Below are positions 1 to 9,708 of a stretch of 64,000 nucleotides of DNA, piece after piece. Each line of letters starts with the position of its first letter. Position 1 is the stretch's first letter. Source of the DNA: [Phialemoniopsis] sp. UDSM-2020 (taxonomy: Eukaryota > Ascomycota > Sordariomycetes > Thyridiales > Thyridiaceae); NCBI GenBank assembly GCA_018873225.1, contig JAEILZ010000001.1:2604001-2668000 (forward strand), read 5' to 3'. The position numbers and the translations under genes were made by a program. The notes beneath the pieces were generated by a model that ran no database searches, was not told the origin of the DNA, and saw only the letters and a list, made by a program, of their open reading frames with translations.

Positions 1-2150
1 TGTCAACCACTTCTCTCCGAACCCCAATCTGCCTCCCGTCGATCCCTCCCACAGACTCTCGTCCTCGCCCGCCCTTGCCCAAGGCTCAGATCACGCAGGT
101 GAACCAGGCCCTGTGAGCAGCTCTCTCGAAAGGTCGTCTAAGAAGCCACGCCGTGCTACGGTGACGAAGGAACCGCAGGGACAGACCGCCACTCCGCCGC
201 CGTCAGGTCGAAAGGGGGAGCGGAAGCTTGCACCCAAGGTTCAAGCCGACGAAATGCAACATGAACAGGGTTATAGTCAGCACGACTTTGGGACACCTCA
301 CCAGTCGACCATGGGCACATTTGTGACCACGCCCAGCGCCGTTTTTGGCTTTCCCATGTCGGGAAGGGCCACGGCTCCGGCTTTCACAGACTCCCGGCCG
401 TTCTGGGACCCAGAGTCTGGACTCTCAGGGATGGATGTAGATTTCGGTGGTGCCGATGTCTTTCAGACGCCCACCCCGACGCAGCACCGACCAATGAACT
501 CGGTCGAATGGGCTCGGAACAACCAAATATTTCAGGACACAGGAGCTGTTCCTCTGTCCATGGGTCAAGAAAACATGCAGCAAGCACAAGATGGCTTGCC
601 GGCAATGTCAAAGTCTATGGTAATGTCGTTCGACGGCGTAGACCAGAACATGTTCACTGCTAGCTACCCGACGCCGATTGACGACCCCTTTGGGATCGTT
701 GACCCGACTGGAGGAGTCAACCCGGGCTTGCTCTTCAGCAGACCCAATTCCTCCAGCATGGATGCAAACAGCTTTATGGCCGAGATGCCTAGCTCATCAG
801 CACCCGCAGCCCCCATGACCCGCGGTGATCCAGACCAGATGGTATCCAAGGCTCCGATGAAAACGGAATTGCGCAGGTCGATGAGTACTCGAGAAGTTGG
901 TCAGAATCGGCCAAGGGAGTTGACCTCGCTCAGCTCGCCCATCAAGCCTACTGCTCGTCCGGGGCTTTCCCGCAGCATGAGTGAAAACCGTGGCAAACGC
1001 CATCTTATGCGCTCGTCAGCAACGTTACCTGTACTGGCACCCCCCAACATGCTATCTGGTAACTCTGAGAACGGTCGTCAGTTATTGCATGGCAACCGAC
1101 AAATCTCGAGAGGTTCTCCTCCGAAGAGTAATATACACTCCAGATTATCTAGCCTTACCTCCATTCCCGAGAGCGCGGGACCCAAGCCGAGGGCACAAAT
1201 CGTGGTCGACGCCAATGGCAGAGCAAGTATTGAGCAGATTTTCGCGCCCACTGGACGGGTGTCTGCCAGGTCAAGCCCCAAGAGACGCTCAACTCTGAAT
1301 CCGGTGAACAGGGCTCATTGGGACTACTCAGAAGAGGATGAATCGTCCAGCGATGATGAGCCTATCATCATACCCAGCGCACAGAGCTCGTTCGTCGAAC
1401 CTGACCCCATCAAGGCCACCTCGCGTGCCGCCGTATATGCGCAGCGGAGCTTCAGCGACCGCAGCAACGCCAGCGCATCGGGGCTCTTCCCTTCGGGAGA
1501 CCTTTCCTACAACGACCCCGAGAGCGAGGCGGAGACGGTCATGAACGAGCCGCAGAACGGATCGGGCGACGCGGCAAGCGAGCTAGAGAAACTTCGGCAC
1601 GGTCGTCCTGCAAGGCGCATGAGCCACCCCAAGAAGCTCAACCTAGGAACGAGCTCCGCACGCAAGCAGCGCGTCTCGACCGGCAGTTTCAACGCCGGCT
1701 TCATCCCACACTCTTACTCGGAGAATCATACCATCTCACCCACGACGCTCACGGAGACGAGCCTCCCCACGCCGTCTTCGGATCGAGGCCACGGCGTCCG
1801 CTGCGTCTGCAACCGACATGAAGCCCGTCACTCTGGAGAGGACTTCATGGTTCAGTGGTAAGTTTTCTCCGACAACCTCCCATCTCCGCTGTGCGGGTTT
1901 CTGGAAAATTCGCTGGTTAGCTAACATGCCTGATTCTAGTGAATCCTGCGAGATGTGGCTTCACGGCCGCTGCGTCAACATCAGCAAGCGGGATCTACCG
2001 TCGATGTACATATGTGCCTACTGCGCCAACACGCCCAATATGCGCGGCGGTAGGATGCGGGATACGCATGGCCGGGGCCTGGGGCTTATGGGCCCTCCAG
2101 GGTCAGCTACGTCGCCGCTGGCACACAAGTCGTTTAGGTCCTTCAGGTGA
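1..2150 (+). CDS. PHD-finger protein, 5' partial
   Basis: The frame is open to the left edge of the window, so the start lies outside it; the ATG-less frame before position 113 is still coding-like. There are two exons here: 1-1857 and 1940-2150, with the intron at 1858-1939 (GTAAG donor, CTAAC branch, TAG acceptor) splitting a Cys codon. Most of the visible protein is low-complexity and rich in Ser, Pro and Arg, typical of a disordered nuclear regulator. The C-terminus carries a complete C4HC3 PHD finger: a CVC pair just before the intron, then CESC, WLHGRC and CAYC after it. PHD fingers usually read histone H3 tails, so a chromatin role is inferred. The finger sits close to the C-terminal end, followed by about 40 basic, Gly/Ser-rich residues. 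I do not recognise a specific orthologue; Cti6/Set3-type readers are possible relatives by motif only. Confidence 0.85.
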
Positions 2151-2860
2151 CGAGAAGAACTGCTACCCATACGATATTTTGGGAGTAGTAACGCAAGGAG
2201 CTCGGTGACTGGTGTACCAAGGGCCTCGGGTCTGGAGGAAAGCCCCCTTTGGCGAAGTCGTGTCCATAACATCTGGACAGGAGAAGACCACTAGGTCTTG
2301 ACAAAATACAAAGAAGAAAGGGAAGCACAGCGAGAAACTCAAAGACGCCCTTCACAGGACGCTTGCCGTGTCGTACATATGATACCCTAATAATTACTTT
2401 ATTTTGGATAATTACGATTGCTACAACAAGGAGGTATTAGAACCGAGAAGAGATAATGATTATGATTTATATGTCGAGCAGCAAGACCGAACTGTCCTGT
2501 GAACTCTGTATGTTGTTTGAACAGCTCACGATGCCGATGGGCAGCAATGCATGTATGCAAGAGTGATGTGGCTAGGCGCGCGTATGGGTACGCTTTAGTG
2601 GGATCTGTTGAGCACATCCCGCTCTGTGGATATGCGCTCCTTCGCCTGTTTCTCGAGGAGCTCGTTGCCAATGGATGCACTGGGCCAATCTTTGACTGTG
2701 TCTCGGTTTCATGTGCCGTCAGTCGGTGACAAGACTGCAAGTGAAAGCGCGGTAAAATCCACGACACAAACGCAGTACTGCATGACTGGCAAATCCGACC
2801 TGCAAGCCCAGCTACATCGACCAATATTTGACCGCTCTTCCGGAGTCTTTCCACCTCTCG
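2151..2860. other. Convergent intergenic region
   Basis: This 3'-to-3' spacer lies between the PHD-finger gene and the FHA kinase. It holds only short overlapping open frames with no recognisable domain. AT-rich stretches around 2385-2470 are consistent with polyadenylation regions of the two converging transcripts. Confidence 0.6.
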
Positions 2861-4791
2861 TCAGGTATCGGAGAGCTCCACGATCATCGGTACGAGGATC
2901 TCACGCGGCCTCCACGTCCTAGTGGTCTCAAGCTCCCGCTTTTTGAAGATGGCGAGGCAGCTGGCAGGCTCGTTGAGCCACGGGTGGTGCATCGCTTCCT
3001 CGGCCGTCATCCTCACCCGCGGATCATGTACAAGACAGCGACGAACAAAGTTGAACCAATCGGGAGACAAGAGATCTGGGTAGTCTGCTCTGCGGGCGTC
3101 GAGGACGCGCTGGATGTGGTTGTCAACGCCCAGCGGGCCATAGAGTTCGTCGGCTTCGATGATGTCTGTGTGCCCCGCCGATAGCTGGAGCACTAGCAAT
3201 CCAAGAGCCCAGATGTCTACAGCCAGATCGTGTAAGCGGTCCGAGACGGTACACTCCCTATGGTTGAGGCACGAATTAGCACACCTGAACAGAACCTTGA
3301 TTGGGACAATGGCCTTACGGAGCTTGGTATTGGCGAGTGCCAACGTTGGATGACATCCTGCCTCGGCTAGCCACTGCAGCACACCCAAAGTCCGATATCA
3401 TGATACGATGCGTGGCCTGCGGACCAACGGCACATAAAATGTTCTCGGGCTTGAGGTCGCGGTGAGCCACCCCTTTGGCGTGAAGATAGACCACGGCACG
3501 AGTGACCTGTCTTATGACCCATCTGATCTCTAGCTCGCTAAAACTCTTCTTTCTCTCGAGCATCGAGTACAGGTCTCCGCCAGTTGCCAATTCTGCAAAC
3601 GAATATCTGATAGGGCATTGTCAATCATTCCAGCTCTCGGACTTCAGTGGCCTATTCATACTTACAAAGTGGCCGAAGTCCGAAAAGCCTGCTTCAGGCT
3701 CGCAATGTTTGGCTGTTGATGAATTATTAGACCCCCATTAGCATCTGGGCAAGTACCCAAGACTCACATGGTCTAGTTGACTCAAGATGAAGGCCTCTTG
3801 GTCTACTCGGTCTATACACGCAAGCTCTCGTGAACTCGCAAGTGAATCTAGATTGTGTATCTTGCAAACCAACTGCCGACCTGTTCTTGCATCAAAAGCC
3901 AGGTTGACTTTTGCATATGCACCAACACCAAGTGTCCTATCGGTTACGATATATCGGTCTTTGAAACTCTGTGAACTGTTAGTCAAGGTATCGACCGCGG
4001 GCAAGAGGATTATCCCACTACCCAACGCCATGAGAAACAACGGGTTACTCACGACAACCTCCTTGAGCTGCGTGTGGCTCAAGTTTAAGCCAGCATACTG
4101 TGTGAAATCCTGGTGAATCCTAAAAGACCAATGAGGCTTGATTGTCACCTCGTCCCCGTCGCTGAGTAGCACGGCGGGACTGATGTCTGGTTCTTTCCCG
4201 CACAAGATACCATTTACAAAGGTGCCGTTGCATGACTGCCGGTCTCGAACATAGACGAGGGGACAGTGCCGAGATGTCTCATCAAAGAGTATCGAGTAAA
4301 ACTCGAAATGATTTCTGGAGATAGCCGCATGCTCAATGTGGATGTCGCTGCGGCATATTAGTATAAGTATAAATATCTGGAAAGCGATCGCGAAGGGCTC
4401 CTCACTTATTATGCGGATCTCGTCCAACACGAACCGTCTCGTCGGGATAGATGCCAAACCTGACTGCGCATATTAATCAGTAAGTGTTACCAGAGAACAA
4501 CCATTCTGTGTCCAAGGATCTTCCCCTTGCAATGATAGTGTTGCCTTTTCTGTGCAGTCAATAGGGCAAATGGGCGTAACATACAAGATTCAGGAGGCGA
4601 ATGGCTGCTGTCAGTGACGACTACTTCGCCCAGAACGACATCGGGAAGCATGATAACGTGAAGCACATAGAGAGGCCTGGCTGCGACGGATTCTCGGACC
4701 AATATTTCCTTTTCGTAATATTCTTGAGGTACCCAAGTACCTCATGTATTATTGATATTGTAGCGTCACCAAAAGAAAACCGCACTGGCAT
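2861..4791 (-). CDS. FHA-domain Ser/Thr kinase, Chk2/Cds1/Mek1 family
   Basis: This is a checkpoint-type kinase. Exons that join in frame (minus strand) are 4406-4463, 4053-4347, 3768-3968, 3666-3712, 3319-3606 and 2861-3257; introns are 55-84 nt. The FHA domain comes first (VRVGRD, then SRNH and SCNGTFVNG), split by an intron. The kinase domain has a glycine loop GVGAYAKV, the VCK lysine, HRDLKPEN, DFG and an APE motif that is recreated exactly across the 3258-3318 intron. All catalytic residues are present, so it should be active. An FHA domain followed by a kinase domain, with no long C-terminal tail, best fits the Mek1/Cds1 group, which acts in DNA-damage or meiotic recombination checkpoints. 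The 5' end is not resolved: coding-like sequence runs up to an ATG at 4791, but linking it needs either a very short intron or a missed exon, so the upper boundary is provisional. Confidence 0.8.
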
Positions 4792-4939
4792 TGACTGGGA
4801 AACCTTGGATACGTTCTCATGATATGGATTCTTGGACAGAGATTGGGATTTGATGATTGATCAGAAGGAAACTGTTCATGAAATTCATTCCTTTTTCTCC
4901 AGCAGGACAGGCACGAGCGAGTATGATACGGGAAGGAGG

Positions 4940-5129
4940 CATCTTGGCAAGTGGGTGACAGATTAGTTGACCGTTTGCCTTGTCGATGAACCTCAATCCA
5001 TCACTTAGTACACAAGATTATCCTCTACCTTGACGTATATGCATCGTTCAGGTTGTTAGCAAGTTTCAGTAGAGATTGATCCCAAAATGTCAACCTTTCT
5101 GACACCCACTTGCTTGGGAAACATCTTGG
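4940..5129. mobile_element. MITE copy A (hAT-like), diverged
   Basis: The element spans about 4948-5112 (165 bp). It begins CAAGTGGGTGACAG and ends with its near-perfect inverted complement CTGACACCCACTTG. It is homologous along its length to the copy at 36705-36878, most clearly at the left end and over the last ~65 bp (shared TTCAGG-TGTTAG and GTAGAGATTGATC blocks). The octamer CATCTTGG directly abuts the left repeat (4940-4947) and recurs at 5122-5129, nine bases beyond the right repeat. This is compatible with an 8-bp target duplication displaced by a small insertion. It has no coding capacity. It lies between the divergently transcribed FHA kinase and eL41 genes. Confidence 0.6.
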
Positions 5130-5599
5130 AAGGCACGAAAGTGACCCGCAAGCTTCGTTCTGGCTACAGCTGCTGAGAATAATTATTGTTTATGAGTGGC
5201 GTAGTATGTTGTCTTATCTTAGCGGTCTATTTGCTACTATAAGCTGTCGGTATTCGACGTCTTGAATCTCGTAGTCCTAACATTGATGTGATGTCTGTCT
5301 CATGTAGATCCAGAGTGTAGTAGGGACCTAGGTACACTGCCCCTTGTGGCTTGCTTGCTTGCTTGTCTTGAACTAGGTGGGGAAGCTTGGACCTGGAATG
5401 ACGTCGATTGCAATTGGGACGCACGTGACTGGACTGGCTGCCAGTTCGGTGCGGAAAATCTTCGGCACAGGTGTTAGGGCACACACCCACCATCGAACCC
5501 ACCCACCCATATTACTATTACCTCGCCCGAAGCTTTTCATTTTCTCGATTTCCTCTTTCTTCCCTGCGACATCACCACCAGTATCTCATCCACGAACAA
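5130..5599. promoter_or_regulatory. eL41 upstream region with CRE-like and E-box sites
   Basis: This is the probable promoter and leader of the eL41 gene. A TGACGTC motif (5399-5405) and a CACGTG box (5422-5427) sit about 180 bp before the donor of the leader intron. Downstream, from 5480 to 5580, the sequence is C/T-rich, as is usual around transcription starts of fungal ribosomal protein genes. No open frame here resembles a protein. The role of each motif is inferred from its consensus only. Confidence 0.4.
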
Positions 5600-5760
5600 G
5601 TGAGTAAAACCCATCAACCACCTCGCATTGCCCTCTGGACTGCATTTCTGCATCCTATTTCCCCTTCTATCAAGCTTTGAAGACTTTTCGAAGCTTTTGC
5701 TCCCCTTTGCCACCCTGCCACTGACTCGCCTGGTCATCACGTCACTAACCCCGCACACAG
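5600..5760 (+). other. 5'-UTR intron of the eL41 gene
   Basis: A GTGAGT donor at 5600 and a CTAACCCCGCACACAG branch/acceptor ending at 5760 define a 161-nt intron ending 15 nt before the eL41 start codon. Leader introns are common in fungal ribosomal protein genes. It could host a small nucleolar RNA, but I did not recognise box C/D or H/ACA motifs. Confidence 0.6.
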
Positions 5761-5775
5761 CTTCCGTCGTTCAAG

Positions 5776-5924
5776 ATGAGAGCCAAATGGAGAAAGAAGC
5801 GTGTTAGACGCCTCAAGCGTAAGAGAAGAAAGATGAGAGCCAGATCGTAAGTCGTCTTGAATTCTTTCGTCATTCTCACACTCGAAAAAGGTTACTAACG
5901 GTCGCGTGCCTTAACAGCAAGTAA
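5776..5924 (+). CDS. RPL41: 60S ribosomal protein eL41
   Basis: This gene is too short for ordinary gene finding. It encodes the 25-residue ribosomal peptide eL41, starting MRAKWRKKRVRR and ending MRARSK, with 17 Arg/Lys. Exon 1 is 5776-5846; a 71-nt intron (5847-5917, GTAAGT donor, CTAAC branch, AACAG acceptor) splits the Ser codon before the last residue, leaving exon 2 (5918-5924) with a single base, one Lys codon and TAA. The length and sequence are the standard ones for eL41, a single helix at the interface of the 60S and 40S subunits. The start is fixed by the only ATG after the leader intron. Co-regulation with other ribosomal protein genes is expected from the family. Confidence 0.95.
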
Positions 5925-6614
5925 ACGTCTCTCCATCACTCAGCCTTCGATCAATCTTCCCGTTCCGCCAGACAATGACCGGACTACCGCACACCACACT
6001 TACACACTCACTCGCACCCAACCTCGATATATGAATCAGCACCCTTCCCTGTCGGAAGCACCGTCTTCACGACACGAGGAATGGCTTACTGGAGCTCGAC
6101 GGGGATTACTGGATGACGTGCATCTTTGGCAATTGGCGAGACGGAGACCCACGGATTGATCGCTATTCAAGATGGGGCTGGGAGAATTAGGAAGGGTTTA
6201 CAGAAACTAGGCTTGGAAGCTTGTTGCGTTCTACGTAACCAGAATTGGACCTAGGAAAAGTTGCCGACAAATATCAATGCACTTGCTTCCTTGACATATA
6301 ATCTTGCCCCATGTTCACAATTGGTGATATTTCAGTAAACATGTTTACGCAATTAACCGCCCTCGTTTGAATTGGAATGAAGCGATGTCTAACCTTGCAT
6401 TAATTGCAAAAAGTCTTCAAGAGCGGACGTTGAGTGCAGCTGTTCTCTATCTTCCAGATGCTGTCAGTTAGCAATAGCGACCCACTAAAATTTTCTCGGC
6501 GTGCAATGGCGCAGGTAGTGGGGGTCCCAAAATTTTTGGTGACAAAAGCCAATCCTCCCCATGCTTCCAGAACCATCACAGAAGACATTGACTGCAAGAA
6601 CTTCTTAAGCAGGC
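5925..6614. other. Intergenic region between eL41 and RPA49
   Basis: It holds the eL41 3' untranslated region and the RPA49 promoter. No protein-like open frame longer than about 65 codons is seen, and no repeat was recognised. Confidence 0.5.
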
Positions 6615-8058
6615 ATGGCTGAGGGAAGTGGAACGAAGAGGAAGAGGGCTGACAAGCCCTCTTCTTCTAAGAAGAAGAAGGTCGCGGTAGCCGAGGCTCC
6701 AGCTCCTCCAGCAACCATCAGAGTATCCCAGGTTGTCAAGCCTCAATTCTCACCCCCAGTGATCGGTACGTTTTGTTGCAGGAGGCTGTCAACGGGCTGG
6801 ATTGTGACTGACGAGAGATTGCAGCCACGACACCAGGGCTATGTATTGCCGACTCAGTTCATTTCGAGTCCTACACCCAACCACCCAAAGCTAATCCACG
6901 GAAGCGACAGAGTGCAGCCGCTCTGGGCGACCTCCTCCTGCACTCATCTTCACACCGGACACTCGACTACACGGGGCGAGAGGATGGACCGAAAGGTGCT
7001 GAAGCACCTCTACGGCACTATATTGGGGTCTTTGATCCAACAAATGGCGAGTTGCAAGTAGTTGAAGCCCGAAAGATGATCATCAGGGGCGCTGTCCGGG
7101 CTCAACAGGCTTCAGCAGAGGCCATGGCCGATCATACCGGCAAACAGGTACAGTTGCATTCGTATAGTTGAGTGTTTGCTACATTGCTAACGTACAGCAG
7201 TCCGCTATGGATCTGAAGAACGAACTTGGCCAAACGTTCGGCACAAAGAAGGCGAAGAAAGCGATTCTGTCTCAGACGGAAAATGCCATTGCGCCGAAGC
7301 GCGTACCGGGCGAGAACGCCAAGCCCCAAAAGCTTGACGCTGCAGAACTTGCACTGATGGATTCGCTCAAAACTACCACGTCACGAATGGCGACTAAAGA
7401 CCAGCTGCAGGCCGCAGTCGACCAAGCGAAGCCCGTCCCCAAGGGCAACTACGACGCCGAGGAAATACAAGATGTTTACGTGCCAGAAGAGATCATTGGG
7501 AATGAGGTCCTGAACTCGATTCCCGTGCGGGATTGGCAACAATCTGTGAAAGAGGGAGAGGCCATTCACCTCACTTCCCGTTTTGTCGCCCAGCGCGTGG
7601 CCCGGGTGGCCGCTCACGAGAACGCATTGCAGCGTCTGCGTGTGCTGCGATATCTTTACTGGCTTATACAATTCTACAACGCGGCAAAGCCTGGCAAGCC
7701 ACGAGGCACGATGCGGATCCCGCCCAAGGACAAGCTCAGAGCGTCGCTCGTGGGCGCCCCGGAGGTCGTGGTTGACAATCTTCGCCACAAGTTTTCGGAA
7801 AATGGAGAGCTGCGAAAATTCCACATTGACCTCTTGGTAACGCACTGCTGTGTCTTCGCCAGCATCATCGACAGCTTCGACGTTATCACTACTGATCTCC
7901 GAGAGGATCTGAAACTGGAGCAGAAGCTGCTAAACCAGTACTTTATGGAAGTTGGCGCCCGAATGAGGCAGGTCAAGTCGGCGGGCAGGTCAGACACGGC
8001 TGCGAAACTGGCATTGCCGCTGAGTTTCCCCAAAATACCACAGAGGCGTAGCAGGTGA
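6615..8058 (+). CDS. RPA49: DNA-directed RNA polymerase I subunit A49
   Basis: This is a Pol I-specific subunit that, with A34.5, forms a TFIIF/TFIIE-like module promoting rRNA initiation and elongation in the nucleolus. There are three exons: 6615-6765, 6825-7147 and 7198-8058, giving 444 residues. Both introns (59 and 50 nt) have GTAC donors. The N-terminus is a basic Lys/Arg-rich tail of about 25 residues (nuclear/nucleolar-type), followed by the dimerisation domain with the family pattern PGLCIADSVHFESY and RHYIGVFDP. The C-terminal half, beginning after an AKKAI linker, is the tandem winged-helix region (for example NEVLNSIPVRDWQQ, then VAR and RLRVLRYLYWL). The length matches fungal A49. 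It follows eL41 on the same strand but has its own promoter. The start is the first ATG before the basic tail. Confidence 0.88.
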
Positions 8059-9708
8059 AACGTGGAATACTAGGTAGCTTTCAAGCAGCTCACCATGCTG
8101 GTTGATGTTGGCTGGTGTTGCCGATGGGCGATGGTTTGCTGGAGTCGAAGTTTGGGGTGGAGATAGCCTAGAATAATACCCTTACGGCGTACCTTCATGG
8201 GTACCCACCAAAATGAATGAATGGAGTTCCACTGTGCCTTACATAATCAGGCCAGTGTCCCCCATGATTTCACATACCGGGTTTTTGAGACAGGCAACCT
8301 CATGATTGCAAACAGGACAATTCGACATGCTATAATGTTGAGAAACTATTATCGGTTGTCCGTGAGACTTTCACAGCTGTGAGAGGACTGTAGTGGACTT
8401 AATTTCTGGATGCTTGGTTCACGTAGCCGGGCACGACAAGAGCGTGTCAGAGCAGCAGACGGAGCCATCAGGGACTTTGTCGACGCCAACTACGACAAGT
8501 AGGATCAGTAATAAGGCGGATCCCCGTCCGTACGTCCATGCTCCGTACGTTACTCCGTAGATAGACGCCAAGCCAATTGCCCATCGACTTCCCCATGTTC
8601 TGGTCCTGGTTGAGCCGCATCCACGTGGCCCCACCTTCTCCGCGAACAGTCGCTCAGGCTGCGTAGCCGCAGAGTAAATATTCGACATGTGAAGGCGTAT
8701 TTTTTATTTTTGAGTTCCAGACTTCTCCAACTCTTCTTTTTCACGATGATCTGCTGTTGCGAGAAAACGCAAGCCCGGCTCGGCGAATCGCCACAATGCC
8801 AACATCGGAGCCCGGCGATTGTTCAATCGCGTCAGTTGAAAACAATTCAGCAATGGCGCTAGCCTGCGGTATGTTCATCGACGCCGCCACCATGGGGTTG
8901 ATGTTGGTGATGGCTTGATGCGATTGTCGAGTGGTGTTTTGAGGGGGTCGCAGCTCCTCACGCGCGCAACAAAGTGGGGAATTGCCTGCCTGTTTGCCTG
9001 GCAGAGCTCGGACCAACCCGTCTTTCAGTGCAAAACGGGGGCGTTTGATTGGGTCAAGGGGGGCCCTTGCGCCTGACCCATAATTTCTCCCTCCCCAAGG
9101 AGCGACCGCGACAACGCGCAAACATCACTTCGCACCTCGATTTTCCCACCAAGATCGCCTAAGCACCGCACTGCACCAGCTGCTTGCCTTTGTTCCCGCA
9201 AGCTTCGACTTTTGGCTTGCTCGACAGCACCGACATCGATCCGATCTCTCATCCCAACACATAGCATTATTCACATCACTTGCATGGATACCTCGAAGTA
9301 ACAAAGCCCTTTTTTCCTTTTCATTTCTCCCGGGGCGAGCAAAGTGTTGCTACATTGATCCGTGGTCTGCCGCTACTCAGATCCACCATCAACACTCGAT
9401 CATCCGGGATAGCTGTAAGCCAAGCCATTCGCGTCTCCTATCGATGCTCACTGTTGTATCCCATATTCTCCACGCGCTGCATCGTCGTTCTTTTTGCTTC
9501 TCAAGACGAGGCCCGGTGTACTGACACGACACGACTTGCCTGCATAGTCCGAGATAACCCAGCGCCTTCGCGAATTGGGTCAGCATCACCTCGACAACGT
9601 CAGGATCATCGATGACGACCTTGGCGGCATCGAACTCTCTCCTTGCGTCGTAAAGCAAAACTCCAGCTTATTCGCCTTGTTTTCTGCTCTGCCACCTCAT
9701 CATCCACG
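8059..9708. other. Long intergenic region / leader upstream of the Yta7-like gene
   Basis: This 1.65-kb stretch has no recognisable gene. Short minus-strand frames at 8741-9267 have no domain and an irregular composition. The 9120-9700 part is C/T-rich and probably carries the transcription start and a long leader of the downstream gene. Confidence 0.5.
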
